A stretch of DNA of 64,000 bases from Polyangia bacterium (lineage in GTDB: Bacteria; Myxococcota_A; Polyangia; Nannocystales; Nannocystaceae). The notes beneath the pieces were generated by a model. That model was not told the origin of the DNA and searched no databases. It was given only the letters and a program-made list of their open reading frames with translations. The DNA is taken from contig JAUIKS010000009.1 of the NCBI GenBank assembly GCA_030430565.1, forward strand, positions 186,001 through 250,000, in the 5' to 3' direction. This document shows, in pieces, positions 56,507 to 64,000 of the stretch (its first letter is position 1; each line of letters starts with the position of its first letter). A program made the position numbers and the translations under genes.

Positions 56507-58873
56507 TCAGTGGAGCCAGCGACCGCGATGCTCACCTTCGCTGTCGGCCTGCTCCTCCTCGAGCGCGGCCTCCTCGCGCGCCTTGCTGAGGTCACGCTCA
56601 CGCAGCAGCGCGGCGATGATCATGCCGAGGCCCGCGCCCCACAGCAGGATCATGAAGGTGATCCAGTAGGGCGAGGCGTCCATGCCGAGCAGGAAGGGCG
56701 AGCCGGCCGTGTGCGTGATGGCCACGTGGTCGACCTCGACGCGGTAGACGACCACCGCGAGCGCGATCTGGAGGATGAGCAGCGCGCCGCCGACCATGAA
56801 GACGCGGTGCTTGCCGTCCCGCTTGCGCGAGGCGAGCAGGAGCATGGCGACGGCTGTCTCGGCGACCAGGACGATCTGCGTGAGCGTGGCCCACATGACC
56901 TCGGAGGCCTCTGCGGACAGCCCGGTCTGCTCCATCACGACGCTGTAGGCGAGCGCGACGGCGCCGACGGTGGTCGCCAGCAGCAGCTGGAACCGCCAGA
57001 ACGCGCGCCGGGTCTCGACGTGATCGGCGACCGCGGTGGCCCGCGGCGGGCGGCGGAGGCTGGCGACGAGCAGCCAGCCGAGCAGCGGCAGCAGGAACGC
57101 GCTGGCGAGGAAGGTCAGCAGGTTGAGGTTGTCGAAGCTCTGCGTGTTGACCCGCTCGGAGAGGTCGAGCAGCGTGAGCGCGGAGCAGCCGACGCTGGCG
57201 AGCGCGAGCGCGACGCCCTCGAGCGGGCGGAACAGCGGCGCCCAGGCCTGCTCGACGCGACGGCGCCAGCTCAGCAGGCAGATGCCGCCGAGGAGCGCCT
57301 GCGTGAGCAGGGCGTACGAGAGCAGGATGATGCCCAGGTCGTTGCCGGCCACGTCTGCGGCGCCGGCGAACACCATGTCCGAGGTCCCGGCGACGCCGGA
57401 GAGCCCGAGCGCGCTGGTGAGGACGGCGGGCAGCGGTCCGAGCAGGAGGCCCGCGCCGGCCATGCCCGAGGTGACGAGCACGGTGCCGAGCAGACCCGGG
57501 CCGACGATCACGAGGGCCAGCAGCGCGCCGACGAGCAGCGCGTTGACGCGATGACCGAGCGCGTCGCCGAGGCCGATCGCGGTGAGGTGGGTGATGACCG
57601 CGAGCCCGGCGAGCACGGCGAGCGGCAGCACGAGCGCGCCGAGACCCGCGGTGAGGCCGAGCGCGACGATGGAGAGCGAGAGCAGCAGTCCTCCGGCGAC
57701 CAGCGGGAACACGTTGGGGCCGACGACCATGGCGAGCGCGAGGTCATCCGCGGACAGGCCGGTCATGCGCAGGACGGGCAGGGTGCCAGCCTCGCGCTCA
57801 CGCGCGGTGTGGGTCGCGGTCACGACCGGACCGGCGACGACCAGGCAGAACGCGGCGAGGCCGAACAGCAGGGTGCCGAACAGCTGCCAGCGCTGCGTGT
57901 CGGTGATCGGCGAGCGGTAGCGGACGCTCGGCTTGTGGATCGTCTCGTACTGCGAGTAGGCCTCGGTGAAGGCGCCGTGCCACAGCGAGCTGCCGGGCTC
58001 GAAGATGAGCTCGGCGAGCGCCTCGTCGCGGTGCCGGGCGAGACCCGCGAGGCTCGCGGAGGTGGTCTCGAGCTCGCCCGCGGCGAGGATCCAGCCAGCC
58101 AGCTCGCCGCCCTTGCCGTAGGGGTCCTCGTTGAAGACCTCGGCCCAGAGCGCGTGACGATCGATGGGCGCGGTGTCGATCTCGTAGCCGCGGTCGCGCC
58201 GCGCGAGGTTGCCGAGGCGCTGCAGGTAGCCGTGCAGCTGCTGACGCTGGACCGAGATGGTCGCGAGCAGGTTCTTGCGGCCGGCGTCCTCGTCGAGGCG
58301 ACCGTCGATGAGGTCGACGGTGTACGCGGCGCGCTGCAGGCTGTTGACGCGCGCGAGGTCCTCCTCGCGGGTCGTCAGCGGGCGCAGGTCGATCGGCTCG
58401 AGCAGCAGCTTGATCAGGTCCTGACGACCGCCGAGGAGATCGCCGTTGAGGTTGATCGACTCGGTCTTGAGGATCTTCTCGGCCGCGTTGAGGTTCTCGA
58501 TCGCGCCGAGCGTGCGGCTCTCGAGCTCATTGAGGACGGCGAGGCGCAGGCGCTGCTGCCCGGCGAACTCGCGGTCGACCTTGGCCTGCTCGCGGTCGTC
58601 GAAGACGCAGCGCGGCTGCTCGACGCCGCCGCAGACTTGATCCTCGGCCTCGAGCATCAGGGCCACGCGGAGCTCCTGCGCGGCCGGGCTGTCCATGTGC
58701 GTGAGCGCCGAGATGGCGAACCACGCGAGCCCCGTCAACAGAAGCGCGGCGACGAACGCCGAGATCAGACGGGGGCGCAGATCACGGCGAATAAAGGGTC
58801 GCAGTCGTTGGAGGAGGGGGGCGCGGGTCTTGCGCTTCCCCCTGTGTTCTTGAAGTCGATCTTGTTCGTGCAC
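56507..58873 (-). CDS. Large ABC-2-type permease without adjacent ATPase
   Basis: A protein of 788 residues from GTG 58873, chosen because GGAG lies 8 bases upstream; the frame continues to an ATG at 58960 without a signal. It has an N-terminal helix (LISAFVAALLLTGLAWFAISAL), a large extracytoplasmic domain (about 65-330) with charged helices, then about 12 helices. The stretch TATHTAREREAGTLPVLRMTGLSADDLALA is the coupling motif typical of ABC-2 permeases (EREAGT). No ABC ATPase gene is beside it; the ATPase at 15,209 serves a smaller permease of like design. Substrate unknown. Confidence 0.85.
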   Translation of the reverse strand: MHEQDRLQEHRGKRKTRAPLLQRLRPFIRRDLRPRLISAFVAALLLTGLAWFAISALTHMDSPAAQELRVALMLEAEDQVCGGVEQPRCVFDDREQAKVDREFAGQQRLRLAVLNELESRTLGAIENLNAAEKILKTESINLNGDLLGGRQDLIKLLLEPIDLRPLTTREEDLARVNSLQRAAYTVDLIDGRLDEDAGRKNLLATISVQRQQLHGYLQRLGNLARRDRGYEIDTAPIDRHALWAEVFNEDPYGKGGELAGWILAAGELETTSASLAGLARHRDEALAELIFEPGSSLWHGAFTEAYSQYETIHKPSVRYRSPITDTQRWQLFGTLLFGLAAFCLVVAGPVVTATHTAREREAGTLPVLRMTGLSADDLALAMVVGPNVFPLVAGGLLLSLSIVALGLTAGLGALVLPLAVLAGLAVITHLTAIGLGDALGHRVNALLVGALLALVIVGPGLLGTVLVTSGMAGAGLLLGPLPAVLTSALGLSGVAGTSDMVFAGAADVAGNDLGIILLSYALLTQALLGGICLLSWRRRVEQAWAPLFRPLEGVALALASVGCSALTLLDLSERVNTQSFDNLNLLTFLASAFLLPLLGWLLVASLRRPPRATAVADHVETRRAFWRFQLLLATTVGAVALAYSVVMEQTGLSAEASEVMWATLTQIVLVAETAVAMLLLASRKRDGKHRVFMVGGALLILQIALAVVVYRVEVDHVAITHTAGSPFLLGMDASPYWITFMILLWGAGLGMIIAALLRERDLSKAREEAALEEEQADSEGEHRGRWLH

Positions 58874-59127
58874 GATAGTCTCCGCCTTTGAACTCAGCCC
58901 GAGCGCCGATGGGTTCCCCCGTGTGGTGGGCGCCGAAGTCGGGGGTACGCCGGGTGACAAGTTGGACAGCCAGCAGCCTTAAGTGTTCCACAAACCAGTA
59001 GGCGCGTCTGGCGATCCCTCGTCTGTAGCAACGCACTGAACTGGGTTAGGATTTCGTCGGCCCGCCGAGAATCGAAGGATTTTTCGGCATTTTTTGTTTG
59101 CGCCTGGAAACACGAGAGCCGGAAAAA

Positions 59128-60954
59128 ATGTCGCCTACATCAGCCCCGCTCGCCGCGCTCGCGGACCTGAACCTCGCTGACGCCACCAAGGCCGCGATCG
59201 AGCGCTGGCTCGTCTCGCCGCGCTACGCCGACTATCAGACCGAGCTCGCGGCCCTGGTCACGCGCGCGGCCGCGGACAAAGACGCGGATGCGCTCGCCGA
59301 GCTGGCCGAGGCGTTCGCGGGGCCGCTCAAGATCGGGACCGGCGGCCGGCGCGGCAAGGTCGGTCCTGGAACCAATCGGATGAACCTGCTGCTCGTCCGG
59401 GAGACCGCGCAGGGGCTCGCGGACGCCATGCGCGAGGCCGGCGACGCGCCGCGGGTGGTGGTCGTGTACGACACCCGCCGAGACTCTGCGAGCTTCGCCC
59501 ACGCGGCGGCCCTGCAGCTCGTCGCCAACGACATCGACGTGACGCTGCTCGATGTCCCGCGCCCGACCCCGGAGCTGTCCTTTATGGTGCGGCGCTTGGA
59601 GTGCGGGGGCGGCATCGTGCTGAGCGCGAGCCACAACCCGCCCGAGGACAACGGCATCAAGCTCTACGGCCCCGACGGCGCGCAGGTGCTCGGCGAGCGC
59701 GATCGCCAGCTCATGCGGGCGATCGTCGCGGCTGGCGAAAAGGACAGCTTGCCGGAGGCGAGCGCGGCCCAGCGCGCGCGGCTTCGGGTGCTCGACGCGG
59801 ACGCGGTCGCGCGCGAGGCCGACGCGCCGTACCACGCCTACGTGCTCGAGCAGCGCGCGACAAAAGGCGCGCTCTCGAGCCCCGGCTTCGCGGTCGCGTT
59901 CTCGCCCCTGCACGGCGTCGGGCACTCGAGCGTGGTCCCGATCCTGCGCGCGTGCGGCCTCACCGTGCACCCGGTCGCGGCGCAGTGCGATCCCGACGAC
60001 GGGCGGTTCTCGACGGTCGCCTCGGCGAACCCCGAGGCGCCGGCGTCGATGGCGATGGCGATCGAGCTCGCCGAGTCGACGGGCGCGCAGCTGGTCTTGG
60101 CGACCGATCCGGACGCCGATCGCCTGGGCGCGTGCGCCCGCGACCCCCGCTACGCCGCCGACGGGCGCGCGTTCGCGGCCATCGACGGCAACCGGCTCGG
60201 CGTGTTGATGCTCGACCACGTCCTGCGCCACACGAGCCCGCCGAAGGGCGCCTGGGTGCTCACGACGTTCGTCACGAGCCCGTTGATCGGGACGCTGGCC
60301 CGGGCCTACGGCGTCGACGTCGTGGACGACCTGCTCGTCGGCTTTAAGCACCACGCCGGGATGATGCGCGAGCGAGAGCGGCGCGCGTTGGTGTTCGGCG
60401 TCGAGGAGAGCCACGGGTACATGCGCGGAAATGACATCCGCGACAAGGACGGCGCGTGCGCGGCGGTCTTGCTCGCCGAGGCGGCCGCGCTCGCCCACGC
60501 CGAGGGGCGCACGCTGTTCGACGAGCTCGAGCGGATCTGGTGTCGGTTTGGCTACCACCGCGAGCGGACCGGCAACATCTACGTCCGCGGACTCGCCGGC
60601 AAGCAGGCGATCGCCGACGCCATGGCGCGCTGGCGCGAGGTCCCGCCGACCTCGATCGGCGGGCTCGACGTCGTGGGCGTCGCGGATCGATCCGGCGGGC
60701 AGCAGACGGGCTCGCCGACCCGCGACCTCCCCGGCAACGTCCTGGTCTACGACCTCGCCGGCGACGGCCGCGCCTGCCGGCTCGTGCTGCGCCCGAGCGG
60801 TACGGAGCCGAAGCTCAAGGTCTACGCGCTGGCGCGCTCGGACGCCGGCCTCGAGCCGGCCGCGCTGCCCGAGGTGATGGCGGCCGTCGACGCGCTGATC
60901 GACGCGGTGCTCCGCGACGCCGAGCGGCAGGTCCGCGCGAATATGCAGCGCTAA
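59128..60954 (+). CDS. Phosphoglucomutase/phosphomannomutase family enzyme
   Basis: A 608-residue alpha-D-phosphohexomutase. The four active-site loops are present: phosphoserine loop LSASHNPPEDNG (Ser about 168), metal-binding loop DPDADRLG, sugar-binding loop GVEESHGYM and phosphate-binding loop RPSGTEPKLKVY. It interconverts hexose 1-phosphate and 6-phosphate and feeds glycogen, trehalose or polysaccharide synthesis. Size and the EESHG loop fit the PGM2-like branch (phosphoglucomutase or phosphopentomutase). ATG 59128 follows GGAAAAA; the frame begins at 59098. Cytoplasmic. Confidence 0.93.
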   Translation: MSPTSAPLAALADLNLADATKAAIERWLVSPRYADYQTELAALVTRAAADKDADALAELAEAFAGPLKIGTGGRRGKVGPGTNRMNLLLVRETAQGLADAMREAGDAPRVVVVYDTRRDSASFAHAAALQLVANDIDVTLLDVPRPTPELSFMVRRLECGGGIVLSASHNPPEDNGIKLYGPDGAQVLGERDRQLMRAIVAAGEKDSLPEASAAQRARLRVLDADAVAREADAPYHAYVLEQRATKGALSSPGFAVAFSPLHGVGHSSVVPILRACGLTVHPVAAQCDPDDGRFSTVASANPEAPASMAMAIELAESTGAQLVLATDPDADRLGACARDPRYAADGRAFAAIDGNRLGVLMLDHVLRHTSPPKGAWVLTTFVTSPLIGTLARAYGVDVVDDLLVGFKHHAGMMRERERRALVFGVEESHGYMRGNDIRDKDGACAAVLLAEAAALAHAEGRTLFDELERIWCRFGYHRERTGNIYVRGLAGKQAIADAMARWREVPPTSIGGLDVVGVADRSGGQQTGSPTRDLPGNVLVYDLAGDGRACRLVLRPSGTEPKLKVYALARSDAGLEPAALPEVMAAVDALIDAVLRDAERQVRANMQR

Positions 60955-61360
60955 TTCTCGAACATGTCTTAATGGACATATTGTCCTCGTCGGCGCGATC
61001 GCTACCCGAGGGCGCACCGGTGGATGCACCGCTCGCATCGCGCGCGCTCCGAGCGCGCGCTTGTGGCCCAGTGTTCAGGTCTGCGCAGGTGCAGACGTCG
61101 CGCTCGTTGACTGCGCACGCAATGAATCGCGGGCGCGTCGTCAAAAAATTCCAAATCCCGGTGTGGCGATCGCGAAAATTCTCCGCGCGCTCGGCGAGGC
61201 AGGATGCACAGAGGGTGCCGTGTCGCACAAAATCCCCAGATCTGCGGCGAGCTCGGCGCGTATGCCCCCTCGTCGGCGCGGCCTGCAGGCGGTACTGTGG
61301 GGCTCCCAGGTGCCGTGACGCCTGGCCGTGGTCCGCGCACGCGGCCGCGACGGAACCGAC
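60955..61360. other. Intergenic region, no gene supported
   Basis: About 400 bp between two plus-strand genes. It opens with an AT-rich near-palindrome ACATGTCTTAATGGACATAT (60962-60981), related to one at 55002-55021. The rest is GC-rich with an AT-richer patch around 61,140-61,180 that may include promoter elements for the kinase gene. Short open frames show no recognisable domain. Confidence 0.5.
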
Positions 61361-63388
61361 ATGAGCGGACCTGAGAACAACGGTTTGATCCCGAGCGCGT
61401 CGTCCACAAGCTCGAACCGGGCGGTCGCGGAGTCGCGGCCTGGGACGGTCGTCGCCAAGCGCTACCGCATCGAGGAGCTGATCAACTTCGGCGGCATGGG
61501 TGCGCTGTACCGGGCGCGGGACCTCGAGGCCCAGCGGCCCTGCGCGCTTCGTGTCCTCCCGGACACCTACTCCCGCGACCCCGAGATCATGAACCGCTTC
61601 ATGCGGGAGGCGCGGGCGGCCACGGAGATTGGTCACCCCAACATCATCGAGGTGTTTGACATCGGTCGCCTCGAGGACGGCAGCGTCTACGCCGTGATGG
61701 AGCTGCTCGACGGCCAGACGGTCGCCGAGATCCTCAAGATCGAGGGGGTGCTCAAGCCCGAGCGAGCCGTGCACGTGGCGGCCCAGGTCTGCCGCGCGCT
61801 GGGTACAGCCCACGAGTCGTCGATCACCCACCGCGATCTCAAGCCCGAGAATATCGTCCTCATCTTCCACGACGGCGACCTCGACTTCGTCAAGGTCGTC
61901 GACTTCGGCATCTGCAAGCACACGGACGACGGCGCGACCACCTCGTCGGGGCAGATCATCGGCGCGCCCGACTACATGGCGCCGGAGCAGGCGGCGGGCG
62001 CCGAGGCCAATGAGGCCTCGGACATCTACGCCCTCGGCTGCGTGCTGTTCGAGATGCTCACCGGCCGCGTGCCCTACCGCGGGCGCAACGCGATCGATGT
62101 TCTGATGAAGAAGGGCGCCTCGGACGCCCCCCGCGTCACCGAGCTGCAGCGCGCCTTGCCCGAGGCGCTGGCGGATGTCGTCGCCTGGTGCCTCTCGCGG
62201 CGACCGGAGGATCGACCGGAGTCCATGCGGGCCCTGGAGCTCGATCTCATGCGCTCCATCGATCCCCACGCCTCCCAGTCGGTGCGCGCGCGGCTCGCCG
62301 AGGCCTCCGCGCGGACTCCCGCCAGCCCGATCAACACCGCCTTGGTCGAGGCCGCGATCTCCGTGCCGACGCCGGTCGAGTCTCCCATCGCCCGCGCGGT
62401 CCGGAGCGCGACGTCATCGGCGGGTGGTCCCGCGGCGGAGCCCGGGCCTGGGCCGTCGCCCGCCGAGGCCTCCGGCGAGACGGACGCGCGCCCGAGCCCC
62501 CCCACCGAGCCCGAGAGCGCGCCCCGGCCCGTGGTCGAGGACCTCGACGAGCTGGACGGCTCGACCTCCGGCGGTACGCTCATCACGATCCTGCTGCTCG
62601 GCGCGGTCGCGACGGGGCTGGTCCTCTACCTCGTGAAGCCCGAGCTGTTCGGACTGGCGCAAGGGCCAGCAGAGACCGGCGGCCCCAGCAAGATCGCCGT
62701 CTCGGCGTCGGCCTCCGCCGGGGCCGCGCCCGCGGCCGACAGCGAGTCCTCGAGCGAGGCCGACTCGGGCGCCGAGACCGGCTCCGCAGCCGAGTCCGCC
62801 GGCGGCTCATCGGGGGGCGGCAGCGAGCCGCCCGAGACCGGACCCAAGGCCGACGGTGATCTCGACGCGCTCGTCGCCAAGGCCGATCTAGCGATCGTCG
62901 AGAACCACTGGCACGAGCCCAAGGGCAAGTCCCTGTTCGACTACCTCGACAAGATCTCCGCGATCGACCCGGCCAACGAGCACATCGCCCGCCTCAAGGC
63001 TGACGCCGCCAAGGCCATGCTGCCCGCCGGCGACAAGGCGCTCGAGGAGGAGCGCTGGCACGACGCGGTCGAGACCTACCGCTCCCTGCTCGAGCTCGAC
63101 CCCGACAAGCAGAAGTCGGTCGCCAAGTCCTACACCAAGGCGCTCCTGCAAGAGGGTCGACTCCTGCGCGGCCTCAAGAACTTCGAGGCCATGCTCGGTC
63201 ACGCCGACACCGTGCTCACCCTCAACAAGAAGTCCTACGACGCCCAGCTCCTCCGCGGTGAGGCGCTCGGCGAGCTCAACCGCTGGCCCGAGGCCGTCGA
63301 CGCCTTCAAGGCCGCCAGCAAGCTGCGCCCCTCGAGCCGCGACGCCAAGAAAGCGCTCGCCGAGGCCCGCAAGAAAGCCAAGGGCTGA
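61361..63388 (+). CDS. TPR-containing Ser/Thr kinase with Arg in place of the catalytic Lys
   Basis: A 675-residue protein starting at ATG 61361. The kinase fold has the glycine loop (NFGGMGALY), HRDLKPEN (157-164) and VVDFGIC (181-183), but the strand-3 Lys is Arg 64 (CALRVLP where VAIKxL is usual). One membrane helix (LITILLLGAVATGLVLYLV, about 405-425) is flanked by Ala/Ser/Glu/Pro linkers. The outer part (about 515-675) consists of TPR-like helices (AGDKALEEERWHDAVETYRS, AQLLRGEALGELNRWPEAVD). Arg substitution normally cripples phosphotransfer, so this may be a signalling pseudokinase or use an atypical mechanism. Confidence 0.88.
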   Translation: MSGPENNGLIPSASSTSSNRAVAESRPGTVVAKRYRIEELINFGGMGALYRARDLEAQRPCALRVLPDTYSRDPEIMNRFMREARAATEIGHPNIIEVFDIGRLEDGSVYAVMELLDGQTVAEILKIEGVLKPERAVHVAAQVCRALGTAHESSITHRDLKPENIVLIFHDGDLDFVKVVDFGICKHTDDGATTSSGQIIGAPDYMAPEQAAGAEANEASDIYALGCVLFEMLTGRVPYRGRNAIDVLMKKGASDAPRVTELQRALPEALADVVAWCLSRRPEDRPESMRALELDLMRSIDPHASQSVRARLAEASARTPASPINTALVEAAISVPTPVESPIARAVRSATSSAGGPAAEPGPGPSPAEASGETDARPSPPTEPESAPRPVVEDLDELDGSTSGGTLITILLLGAVATGLVLYLVKPELFGLAQGPAETGGPSKIAVSASASAGAAPAADSESSSEADSGAETGSAAESAGGSSGGGSEPPETGPKADGDLDALVAKADLAIVENHWHEPKGKSLFDYLDKISAIDPANEHIARLKADAAKAMLPAGDKALEEERWHDAVETYRSLLELDPDKQKSVAKSYTKALLQEGRLLRGLKNFEAMLGHADTVLTLNKKSYDAQLLRGEALGELNRWPEAVDAFKAASKLRPSSRDAKKALAEARKKAKG

Positions 63389-63392
63389 GCCC

Positions 63393-64000
63393 TCACGCGC
63401 AGGGCCCGGGCGTGGCGACAGTTTGGGTCTCGGTCGGCTTCACGCAGAAGACCCCGCTCACTGGCGCGGCGGCGTGCGGGCGCCAGCGCAGCTCGCAGCT
63501 CGAGCACTCCACGCCCCCCGGCAGCTCCTCCGTAAAAAACATTATCCACGGGGCGGAGCCTACGTCGCCCGGCTCGAGCGTCCACAGATCGCGGACCAGT
63601 TGGGTCGAGTCATCTATCGTCTCTCCGTTCGAGAGCCTGCATGACCCTTCGAGCAGGAGCTCAGGAGCGTCGGGCGCCGTCGCGCCGCGCTCGACCCACG
63701 CGTCCCCGATCAGCGTGAACATTCGCTCTTGCTCGCGCGGCCGCTCCTCCAACACGATCGTCGCGCGGAGCTTGATGGGCCGCAGGGGCGTGCTGGCAGG
63801 GGCCGCGCGCGACGGCGACGGCGGCTCGCCGCCGAGCTCGCGCCAGCGGAACACCTGCGGGAACGGCTTCATCTCCTCCTGCGCACGTCGGGCGCGTCGC
63901 TGATCCTTGGCGCCGAACAATCTTGAGCCGTAGTACAGCTCCAGCGTGCACTCGCTCGGTCGCTGCTTCAGCGCCCCCGACAAGACGAAGGCCGAGACAC
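63393..64000 (-). CDS. Uncharacterised protein, truncated by the window edge
   Basis: The frame is open from the right edge (reading VSAFVLSGALKQRPSECTLE) to a stop at 63393; the true start lies outside. The visible 200 residues include a basic stretch (KDQRRARRAQEEM), a beta-rich part (PIKLRATIVLEERPREQERM), and four cysteines towards the end (CRLSN, CSSCELRW, FCVKP). No domain recognised. It is convergent with the kinase gene, 4 bases apart. Confidence 0.6.
   Translation of the reverse strand, partial: VSAFVLSGALKQRPSECTLELYYGSRLFGAKDQRRARRAQEEMKPFPQVFRWRELGGEPPSPSRAAPASTPLRPIKLRATIVLEERPREQERMFTLIGDAWVERGATAPDAPELLLEGSCRLSNGETIDDSTQLVRDLWTLEPGDVGSAPWIMFFTEELPGGVECSSCELRWRPHAAAPVSGVFCVKPTETQTVATPGPCA

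Noticed and set aside
56483..58891. An 802-codon plus-strand open frame opposite the orphan permease
   Set aside because: Composition is Arg/Gln/Glu/Asp-rich without domain structure; it mirrors the permease codons.

Overview
The window is very GC-rich chromosomal DNA of a myxobacterium, most likely of the Nannocystaceae type. Several marks point that way: proteins with MYXO-CTERM-like tails (glycine-cysteine motif, hydrophobic helix, arginine cluster), a DUF1592/DUF1552 secreted pair, DUF4215 repeats, many lipoproteins, Hanks-type Ser/Thr kinases with membrane anchors (one fused to a formylglycine-generating-enzyme-like domain), class III cyclases, and frequent GTG starts, some of which look leaderless. 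The genus is inferred from gene content only.

Left part (1-31.8 kb). A kinase-FGE fusion and an MYXO-CTERM protein overlap convergently. Then come a DUF1592/DUF1552 pair, three tandem paralogous membrane proteins, a YqeY-like protein, a crotonase-family protein, an ABC exporter (ATPase plus permease), an S1-type protease, a beta-propeller protein, and a three-gene minus-strand operon (GNAT-like protein, glycine-amidinotransferase-type enzyme, cyclopropane-fatty-acid-synthase-type methyltransferase) that looks like a small biosynthetic pathway. After it lie an L,D-transpeptidase lipoprotein and a MoxR ATPase/VWA protein pair with membrane, zinc-ribbon and two-domain protease genes between them.

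Middle part (31,765-54,003). I read this as a 22.2-kb genomic island inserted in a hybrid response-regulator/adenylyl-cyclase gene. The receiver half lies at 53,967-54,836 and the cyclase half at 30,985-31,788, both on the minus strand and collinear. Each break lies in the same 16-bp sequence (31,765-31,780 and 53,988-54,003), and joining the halves across one copy restores an in-frame 542-residue protein. A degenerate tyrosine-recombinase fragment sits next to the right repeat. Cargo includes large secreted lipoproteins, two membrane-anchored kinases, a lipoprotein with two truncated-hemoglobin-like domains and a P-domain-like region, an ECF sigma factor lacking the usual acidic residues of region 2 beside a kinase, a second ECF sigma factor, two translationally coupled membrane cyclases with complementary catalytic-site losses, gene fragments, and a DUF4041/T5orf172 (GIY-YIG) protein.

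Right part (54-64 kb). After the receiver half come an MYXO-CTERM metallopeptidase-like protein with an altered zinc motif, an orphan ABC-2-type permease followed by stacked inverted repeats, a phosphoglucomutase, a TPR-containing kinase with Arg in place of the catalytic Lys, and a partial gene at the edge. No rRNA, tRNA or CRISPR array was seen.
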